From Fulvimarina sp040239565 (lineage in GTDB: Bacteria; Pseudomonadota; Alphaproteobacteria; Rhizobiales; Rhizobiaceae): DNA of 64,000 bases. Positions 55,942 to 61,449 of the stretch are shown here, in pieces. The DNA is taken from positions 124,001 through 188,000 of the forward strand of contig NZ_JBEHWS010000002.1 of NCBI RefSeq assembly GCF_040239565.1, written 5' to 3'. Below the pieces are notes generated by a model that was given only the letters and a program-made list of their open reading frames with translations, ran no database searches and was not told the DNA's origin. Every line of letters starts with the position of its first letter. Position 1 is the first letter of the stretch. The translations under genes and the position numbers were made by a program.

Positions 55942-56427
55942 TCAGACGTCCCGCGCCTCCTTGTCGAACACCATATAGTCGAGCGGGAGTTCGGTGGTCG
56001 ACTTGATGCGTTCCATAGCAAACGCAGAAGAGACGTCACGAATCTCTATCTTCTCGATCAGCCGCTTATAGAACGCGTCATAGGCCGCAATGTCGGGCAC
56101 GACGACGCGCAGGAGATAGTCCACGTCGCCGCTCATGCGGTAGAATTCGATGACCTCTGGAAAGGTCGTGACCACTTCGGAAAACCGCTTGAGCCATTCA
56201 GTCGAATGGGAGTTCGTGCGGATCGAGACGAAGACCGTGACCCGCGTGTTCACCTTTTCCGGATCGAGAATCGCGACCCGCCGCTGGATCACGCCCTCCT
56301 CCTCCAGCTTCTGGATGCGCCGCCAGCAGGGCGTCGTCGACAGTCCCACGCGCTTGGCGACATCGGCGACGGCCAGTGTCGAATCGGCCTGCAGGAGCCT
56401 CAGGATTTTCTTGTCGAGCCGGTCCAT
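55942..56427 (-). CDS. Lrp/AsnC family regulator
   Basis: A 161-residue regulator: N-terminal winged helix (MDRLDKKILRLLQADSTLAV, RVGLSTTPCWRRIQKLEEEG) and C-terminal RAM ligand/oligomer domain (FRMSGDVDYLLRVVVPDI-type: EFYRMSGDVDYLLRVVV). The target cannot be inferred; the divergent cobalamin-controlled operon and the DUF2946/PCuAC genes are its neighbours. Confidence 0.95.
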   Translation of the reverse strand: MDRLDKKILRLLQADSTLAVADVAKRVGLSTTPCWRRIQKLEEEGVIQRRVAILDPEKVNTRVTVFVSIRTNSHSTEWLKRFSEVVTTFPEVIEFYRMSGDVDYLLRVVVPDIAAYDAFYKRLIEKIEIRDVSSAFAMERIKSTTELPLDYMVFDKEARDV

Positions 56428-56604
56428 GCGTGCCTCGTTCGCGATTCCGATAGATCGAACCTATCGTTCTTGTCATCCTTACCGAAGCCCGCCGAAACGC
56501 GATAGGGAGCGCAATCGGCTCGCTTCGCTAGCCGGGAGCGCGAAAGAACGGTAGCGCTGGCGCAACTCGTCCTCTATGGTCGGCCCCGTTCGGTCCATTT
56601 CGCG

Positions 56605-56790
56605 CCAGACGGTGCGAAAGGATAATAGGGAACACGGAAGGAACGGACGCAGATCGCGCGTTCCCCACCGTGGCCGCCCCCGCGACTGTCAGCGGTGAGC
56701 GCTCGTCCGAAGACCACTGGTTTGCGAATGTGCAAGCCGGGAAGGTGGACGGGGCGCGACGACCCGCGAGCCAGGAGACCTGCCGAGCGT
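56605..56790 (+). promoter_or_regulatory. Cobalamin (adenosylcobalamin) riboswitch
   Basis: The core elements of the B12 aptamer appear in order: GGTGCGAAAGGATAATAGGG (56611-56630), CCCCCGCGACTGTCAGCGG (about 56677-56694), CCACTGG...GCCGGGAAGG (56714-56744) and the B12 box GCGAGCCAGGAGACCTGCCG (56766-56785). It precedes cbtB by about 50 nt, so cobalt import is expected to fall when cobalamin is high. Exact P1 limits are approximate. Confidence 0.95.
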
Positions 56791-56806
56791 AAATGAATCG
56801 TCAGCT

Positions 56807-56830
56807 GCCGTCGGGTGGACGGCAAAGGAG
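56807..56830 (+). promoter_or_regulatory. Hairpin abutting the cbtB ribosome site (putative expression platform)
   Basis: GCCGTC-GGGTG-GACGGC (56807-56823) is a 6-bp hairpin immediately followed by the Shine-Dalgarno AAAGGAG (56824-56830), 6 nt before the ATG. Its loop may make the kissing contact with the aptamer. Translational control is likely because no T-run follows. Confidence 0.55.
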
Positions 56831-56836
56831 TCAGTC

Positions 56837-57019
56837 ATGAAGCTCAATTCTCCCAGCATTATCAGTGCGTCCGGCTCGAAGGCGAGCGAACTCGTCTCGA
56901 TCGCGCTCGCCGCGATCCTCGGCATCGGCATCATCTGGACCGTCGGAATGGCGCAGGCCGCCAGCCTGCACGATGCGGCGCACGACGTGCGTCACACTAC
57001 TGGCTTTCCCTGCCACTGA
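56837..57019 (+). CDS. cbtB: CbtB, small cobalt transporter subunit
   Basis: A 60-residue protein with a single membrane helix (LVSIALAAILGIGIIWTVGM) and a C-terminal His-rich tail (HDAAHDVRHTTGFPCH), the hallmark of CbtB. It partners CbtA as a secondary cobalt importer controlled by B12 in many bacteria. It is 14-nt upstream of cbtA and downstream of a cobalamin riboswitch. Confidence 0.93.
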   Translation: MKLNSPSIISASGSKASELVSIALAAILGIGIIWTVGMAQAASLHDAAHDVRHTTGFPCH

Positions 57020-57034
57020 TCTCCGAGAACATAC

Positions 57035-57736
57035 ATGCTGAAGAATATTCTCGCCGGCGCGATCCTCGCCGGCGCAGGGGCGGGTCTTGTCGCCAGCATC
57101 CTGCAGATTGTGTTCGTCCAACCGGTCCTCCTGCACGCCGAACTCTATGAGTCCGGCGTGCTTCAGCATTTCGGCTCGTCGTCGACCGTTTCCGCCGACC
57201 AACCCGTCGCACTCTTCGACTTATCGCGCGACGGGCTGACGGTTGCGTTCAACTTGCTGGTTTACACCGGCTATGCGCTCATCCTCACCGCAGGGATGGC
57301 GCTTGCCAATATGCGCGGCGCTTCGATCACGGCGAGACAAGGTCTCATCTGGGGAGCCTGCGGTTTTCTCGCCGTGCAGTTTGCGCCCGGCTTTTCGCTG
57401 GCGCCGGAGGTACCGGGAGTGGCGGTGATCGATGTCCAGACTCGACAGCTCTGGTGGACTCTGACGGTGTTTGCCGCAGCAATCGCGTTCTGGCTGGTCG
57501 CTTTCGGACGAAGCTGGGCCGGATGGGGAACGGCTGTCGTTCTCCTTCTCCTCCCGCATGTCATCGGTGCCCCGGAACCGGAGTTTTTCGCCGGTCCTGC
57601 GCCGACCGAACTCGGCGCACTCTTCGTCTCGCGCGCCTATGGCGTCGGATTGGCGTCGTGGGTCGCGCTCGGCGGATTTGCCGGGTATCTGTTCGCCCAT
57701 AACCCCATCGGTGTGCGGCGGGCCGCCAGCGCCTAA
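57035..57736 (+). CDS. cbtA: CbtA, cobalt transporter subunit
   Basis: A 233-residue inner-membrane protein with about five helices (NILAGAILAGAGAGLVASIL, LVYTGYALILTAGMALAN, GLIWGACGFLAVQFAPGFSL). It follows cbtB by 15 nt under the same B12 riboswitch, and it matches the CbtA family. Its last 4 bases overlap the end of the DUF1636 gene on the other strand. Confidence 0.92.
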   Translation: MLKNILAGAILAGAGAGLVASILQIVFVQPVLLHAELYESGVLQHFGSSSTVSADQPVALFDLSRDGLTVAFNLLVYTGYALILTAGMALANMRGASITARQGLIWGACGFLAVQFAPGFSLAPEVPGVAVIDVQTRQLWWTLTVFAAAIAFWLVAFGRSWAGWGTAVVLLLLPHVIGAPEPEFFAGPAPTELGALFVSRAYGVGLASWVALGGFAGYLFAHNPIGVRRAASA

Positions 57737-58104
57737 ACGTAAGGTATGCGGGCGGTCAGGCAGAAGCGGAGCCGCCCGCATACCCTTGCATCCTCGATAT
57801 GCCCCTTGTCGCCGGCCAGCCATGCGCTGACGGTCGAGAGGATGTCCGGAGCATCGTTCTCAGGCTCGACGCGGTTGAAGATGTAGGTTGCCCGCCCGTC
57901 GCCCGACAGCGCCAGCGAGACCGGCGCACCACACGCATTGAGGCATTCGGTCGTGACGACGCGAACGCTTCCCTGAAGATTGCTTTCCCCCAGCACAAGA
58001 TCGAGACTCTCGGCAAACGCTGCGCCGTCGCCGCCATCGCTCGCCCGGCAGGATGCGCAAATGATGATTGCCGGAAGCGGGGCATCAGCTGTTTCGGCCG
58101 TCAC
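57733..58104 (-). CDS. DUF1636 metal-binding protein
   Basis: A 123-residue protein with Cys pairs IICASCRASDG and TTECLNACGAP, like the small thioredoxin-like [2Fe-2S]/metal proteins of DUF1636, commonly seen beside cobalamin and cobalt genes. Its likely GTG start (58104) overlaps the folK stop by 4 nt (GTGA), so it is translated in the folP-folK operon. Its 3' end abuts cbtA. It may bind cobalt or Fe-S; function unproven. Confidence 0.85.
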   Translation of the reverse strand: MTAETADAPLPAIIICASCRASDGGDGAAFAESLDLVLGESNLQGSVRVVTTECLNACGAPVSLALSGDGRATYIFNRVEPENDAPDILSTVSAWLAGDKGHIEDARVCGRLRFCLTARIPYV

Positions 58105-58607
58105 CCACGCCACCAATCGCCGGTTTCGGAGATCGGACGAATCCCATCGTCCGCAACACGGGCCTGATGCTCTGCGACCGTCCCATCGCCGAGCCGAAGC
58201 TGATCGTCGAGATCGGCCATCGGCCTGAGGACGAAGGCACGTTCCTTCGCGCGCGGATGGGGAAGCTCCAGCCGCTCATCCGCGATCGTCCGACCGTCAT
58301 AGTCGATCAAGTCGAGATCGAGTGTGCGCGGCCCCCATCGTTCCCCGCGCTCGCGGCCGTGAAGACGCTCGGTCTCGAGGCAGAGATCGAGCAGAGCGAG
58401 CGGTTCGAGCGTCGTCTCGACGAGCGCGCAGGCGTTGATGAAATCAGGCTGGTCGGTCTTACCCCAGGGCGGCGTCGAATAGAGCTTCGAGACGCGAACG
58501 ACGGTCAGATCCTCTCGGGCATCGAATGCCCTCAGCGTCGAGGCCATCGCCGCCGGCACATCGCCCACATTGCCGCCAAGCGCTATGATCGCCTTCGCGG
58601 TGGTCAC
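58101..58607 (-). CDS. folK: 2-amino-4-hydroxy-6-hydroxymethyldihydropteridine pyrophosphokinase
   Basis: Transfers pyrophosphate to 6-hydroxymethyl-dihydropterin in folate synthesis. The 168 residues start IIALGGNVGDVPAAM and hold STPPWGKTDQPDFINACALV and the signature RWGPRTLDLDLIDYDG. The GTG start overlaps the folP stop (GTGA). Length is normal. Confidence 0.95.
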   Translation of the reverse strand: MTTAKAIIALGGNVGDVPAAMASTLRAFDAREDLTVVRVSKLYSTPPWGKTDQPDFINACALVETTLEPLALLDLCLETERLHGRERGERWGPRTLDLDLIDYDGRTIADERLELPHPRAKERAFVLRPMADLDDQLRLGDGTVAEHQARVADDGIRPISETGDWWRG

Positions 58608-59464
58608 CAGCGCTCGCCCTTCATGGCGCGGCGCATGGCATCGGCGATGAAGAGCGCGTCGCGATTGATCTCGACGTCGTGGACGCGGAAGATGTCGGCA
58701 CCGCGTTCGCGCAGAAAAGCGGTCGTCGCAGCCGTCGCATAGTCGGGATTGGGCAGCCGGCCTTCGGGATCGGTCCGCACGAAACGCTTGCGGCTGGTGC
58801 CGACGAGAACGGGATAGCCGAGCGGCAGGACTTCGTCGAACCGCGCCATCAGGACCATGTTCTCCGACCCGTCCTTCTCGAAGCCAAAACCCGGATCGAG
58901 GACGATCGCTTCCCGCGGCACACCCGCCTCTTCGGCGATTTCGAGGCTCTTTTTCAGAAACTGGAACTGATCTTCGATCACATCGTCAAGACGGTCGCGC
59001 TCACGCCCCGTGTGCATGAGGCAAAGTCCCGAACCGGTCTCGGCCGCGACCTTGGCGATCTCCGGGTCCTTCTGAGCACCCCAGACGTCGTTCACGATAT
59101 GCGCGCCGGCTTCCACGGCAAGTCGCGCGGTTTCGGAGCGGTAGGTATCCACGGAAATGAAGCACTCGGAGCGGCGCGCCAGTTCCTCGATCACCGGCAT
59201 GATACGGCGCTGCTCTTCGCTCGCATCCACGGGCGTCGCACCCGGCCGGGTGGATTCCCCGCCAATATCGATGATCGCCGCCCCCTGCTCGACCATGCGC
59301 AAGGACTCGGCGACGGCCGCCTCGACGCTGGCATAGCGTCCGCCGTCAGAGAAACTATCAGGCGTCGCGTTCAGAACACCCATGATGCAGGCTCGTTCGC
59401 CGAGATCGATGTGCCGGCCATGGCCCACCTGCCAGCGCCCGCCCCGCGGTTCGATCACCTGCAT
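58604..59464 (-). CDS. folP: Dihydropteroate synthase
   Basis: Joins the pterin pyrophosphate to p-aminobenzoate. 286 residues with IMGVLNATPDSFSDGGRY, GAAIIDIGGESTRPGATPV and the C-terminal GTSRKRFV pattern (VLVGTSRKRFVRTDPEG). ATG at 59464 (a TTG two codons upstream is also possible). First in the folP-folK-DUF1636 row; folB is not seen between. Confidence 0.96.
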   Translation of the reverse strand: MQVIEPRGGRWQVGHGRHIDLGERACIMGVLNATPDSFSDGGRYASVEAAVAESLRMVEQGAAIIDIGGESTRPGATPVDASEEQRRIMPVIEELARRSECFISVDTYRSETARLAVEAGAHIVNDVWGAQKDPEIAKVAAETGSGLCLMHTGRERDRLDDVIEDQFQFLKKSLEIAEEAGVPREAIVLDPGFGFEKDGSENMVLMARFDEVLPLGYPVLVGTSRKRFVRTDPEGRLPNPDYATAATTAFLRERGADIFRVHDVEINRDALFIADAMRRAMKGERW

Positions 59465-59651
59465 TTTCAAAACCTCATGGCCGTCTTGCTCTTCACAAAC
59501 GGGCTTAGACCGTCATGTGCGGCGGAGCAATCTGCCGACGAACGTCATGGCGGTCTTAGCGTTTCGTTAACCTATCTCATTTTTGCCATTGTTCTCGTAG
59601 GCTTCGCGGCATAGCATCCCTCCACGGCAACCCCTGGGAGGTTCGTGAACG

Positions 59652-60272
59652 ATGACCAAACGTCTTGTTCGGGCATTGGCCATTTGCGCGGCAGCGAGCG
59701 CATTCGCGCTTTCGTCCGCACCATCGTCGGCAGGGCAGATCAGCGAGTCGACCCAATTCTTCGCGGTTCATGGCGGTTCGCTCGCGGAGATCGATCGCAG
59801 CCTCGCGCAGGCCGGCCCCGTCGTTCCTGGCTCGGGGCAGCGCCATCCCGGCGCAACCTCCGTTCAGTTCGACGGACGCGTCAGCTACAAGCGAGTGAAC
59901 GGCGGCTGCGCTGTCGACAGGACCGACATCAAGCTGAAGCTCAAGACGACGCTTCCCAAGTGGTATCGGCCGAAACAGGTCGACTCCCGAACCGCGCTCG
60001 TCTGGCGCACGCTTGCCGCAGACATCCACCGACATGAGAAGCAGCACAGCGACATCGCCGTTTCATACCTGAAACGGCTCGAAAGCGCGCTCAAGAATCT
60101 CCGACCGGAGAGGACCTGCCGCCAGATGGAGGCAATGGCCAACAGGGTGATGTCCCGCTATCTCGCCGAACATGAACGCGCCCAACGGGAATTCGACGTC
60201 ATCGAGGGCCGCGAGGTGGACCTGAGGCTTCACCGGGCCCTGCAACGATCAATGTACAACGCTGAACGTTGA
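59652..60272 (+). CDS. DUF922 secreted Zn-dependent protease-like protein
   Basis: A 206-residue protein with a signal peptide (LAICAAASAFALSSAPSSAG) and the HExxH-type motif in DIHRHEKQHSDIAVSYLKRL, with VSYKRVNGGCAVDRTDIKLK upstream, as in DUF922 proteins, predicted zinc peptidases. The mature protein is basic. GGGAGG about 9 nt before the ATG. It is convergent with fdxA. Confidence 0.88.
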   Translation: MTKRLVRALAICAAASAFALSSAPSSAGQISESTQFFAVHGGSLAEIDRSLAQAGPVVPGSGQRHPGATSVQFDGRVSYKRVNGGCAVDRTDIKLKLKTTLPKWYRPKQVDSRTALVWRTLAADIHRHEKQHSDIAVSYLKRLESALKNLRPERTCRQMEAMANRVMSRYLAEHERAQREFDVIEGREVDLRLHRALQRSMYNAER

Positions 60273-60298
60273 GCTGTCGCACAGAGTCAGCGAACTCC

Positions 60299-60351
60299 GT
60301 TAGATCCTGAGAGATGGCCTCGATCTAACAGCCTTCGGTTACTGAGCCGAA
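60299..60351. terminator. Paired hairpins between DUF922 gene and fdxA
   Basis: GTTAGATC (60299-60306) pairs with GATCTAAC (60322-60329) around 15 nt, and TTCGGTT (60334-60340) with AGCCGAA (60345-60351) around ACTG. They may terminate the two convergent genes. No T-run is attached, so the call is tentative. Confidence 0.35.
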
Positions 60352-60449
60352 CGCGGCGTGTTCGAGACACTGTTTGAAGGCGCCACGGACGGATCCGGAA
60401 GTAGAATTGCCCGAGGTCATCGACTGAATGACCAAGGTTCGGCTTGAAT

Positions 60450-60788
60450 TCAGTCGCCCGAGCCCGGCTCGGCGGAGAAGTACTTCTCGAACTTGCCATC
60501 TTCGCCGTCGAATTTCTCGGCGTCTTCCGGCTTGTCCTTGGCGATCGTGATGTTTGGCCACTTCTCGGCGTATTCGGTGTTGACCTTCAGCCAGTGATCG
60601 AGTCCCGGCTCGGTATCCGGCTTGATCGCCTCGGCCGGGCATTCCGGCTCGCAGACGCCGCAGTCGATGCATTCGTCGGGATGGATGACGAGCATGTTCT
60701 CGCCCTCGTAGAAGCAGTCGACGGGGCAGACCTCGACGCAATCGGTGTATTTGCACTTGATGCAATTGTCGGTCACCAGATAGGTCAT
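60450..60788 (-). CDS. fdxA: Ferredoxin FdxA (7Fe type)
   Basis: A 112-residue low-potential ferredoxin. The N-terminal CIKCKYTDCVEVCPVDC has the Cys set of the 3Fe-4S/4Fe-4S type (KC...C..VCPVDC), and the second cluster is CIDCGVCEPECP. The C-terminal extension is acidic (DKPEDAEKFDGEDGKFEKYF) as in rhizobial FdxA. The neighbours upstream are the S4 and helicase genes. Confidence 0.96.
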   Translation of the reverse strand: MTYLVTDNCIKCKYTDCVEVCPVDCFYEGENMLVIHPDECIDCGVCEPECPAEAIKPDTEPGLDHWLKVNTEYAEKWPNITIAKDKPEDAEKFDGEDGKFEKYFSAEPGSGD

Positions 60789-60972
60789 TTCAAAATCCCT
60801 CGAGGTCTTCTCAAAAGTCCCGGCCCGATGCAGACATTTTCCGCATCACACCCTTCGTTCGGCGAACTACCGATTGCCCCTCGCGCTGGCAAGGAAAAAC
60901 GATGCCGCAGGTGGGGCACTTCGCGCAAAGCCATTCGAAACGCTGGCAAAATGGCGATCTTTTCGGGGTCGG

Positions 60973-61449
60973 CTACCAGCTTTCCCGCCGCGCACGCTCC
61001 TTGCGGGCCTTGCGCCGATCCTTGTCTCGCTGAACCGGATCCTTCCGCTGGCGGCCGATCTCGTCGAATACACCTTCGAAGGCCGTCCTTGTCGGCTCAC
61101 CCGGTGCGGCGGCCGTATCGCCATTATCCTGCACTTCGGCAGGCGCGTTCAGGTTTTCATAGAGCGCCTGCGCATCGCTCGCCGACCCGCGACGCTCGGC
61201 AAACCCTCTCACCTTCAGGACGTGCACCCGGCTGGAATAGCTGATCGTCAGGACGTCGCCCGCGCGGATGTTGCGCGCCGGGTTGTCGATCTTTTCCTTG
61301 TTGAGGCGGACCTTCTTGGTCTCGACCAGCTGCTGGGCGATGCTCCGGGTCTTCACGACGCGCGCGAAGACCAGCCATTTATCGATCCGCTGGGAAGAGA
61401 CCTGACTGGTCTCTTCGTCCCCGGGACCGTTGCCGCGCCTACTTGCCAA
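60973..61449 (-). CDS. S4-domain RNA-binding protein (HslR-like)
   Basis: A 158-residue protein: S4 domain (QRIDKWLVFARVVKTRSIAQ, VRLNKEKIDNPARNIRAGDVL) and a basic C-terminus (DPVQRDKDRRKARKERARR). HslR-type proteins bind stalled 50S-peptidyl-tRNA complexes. No ATG exists before the S4 core; TTG at 61449 overlaps the helicase stop by 11 nt, suggesting coupling. Confidence 0.9.
   Translation of the reverse strand: MASRRGNGPGDEETSQVSSQRIDKWLVFARVVKTRSIAQQLVETKKVRLNKEKIDNPARNIRAGDVLTISYSSRVHVLKVRGFAERRGSASDAQALYENLNAPAEVQDNGDTAAAPGEPTRTAFEGVFDEIGRQRKDPVQRDKDRRKARKERARRESW

Larger units (their letters stand above)
56428..56836. other. Leader region between Lrp gene and cbtB
   Basis: About 410 bp. 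The right half is the cobalamin riboswitch and its downstream hairpin; the left half (56428-56600) must hold the Lrp promoter and the cbtB promoter. I see no convincing hexamer pair and no coding frame. Confidence 0.6.
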
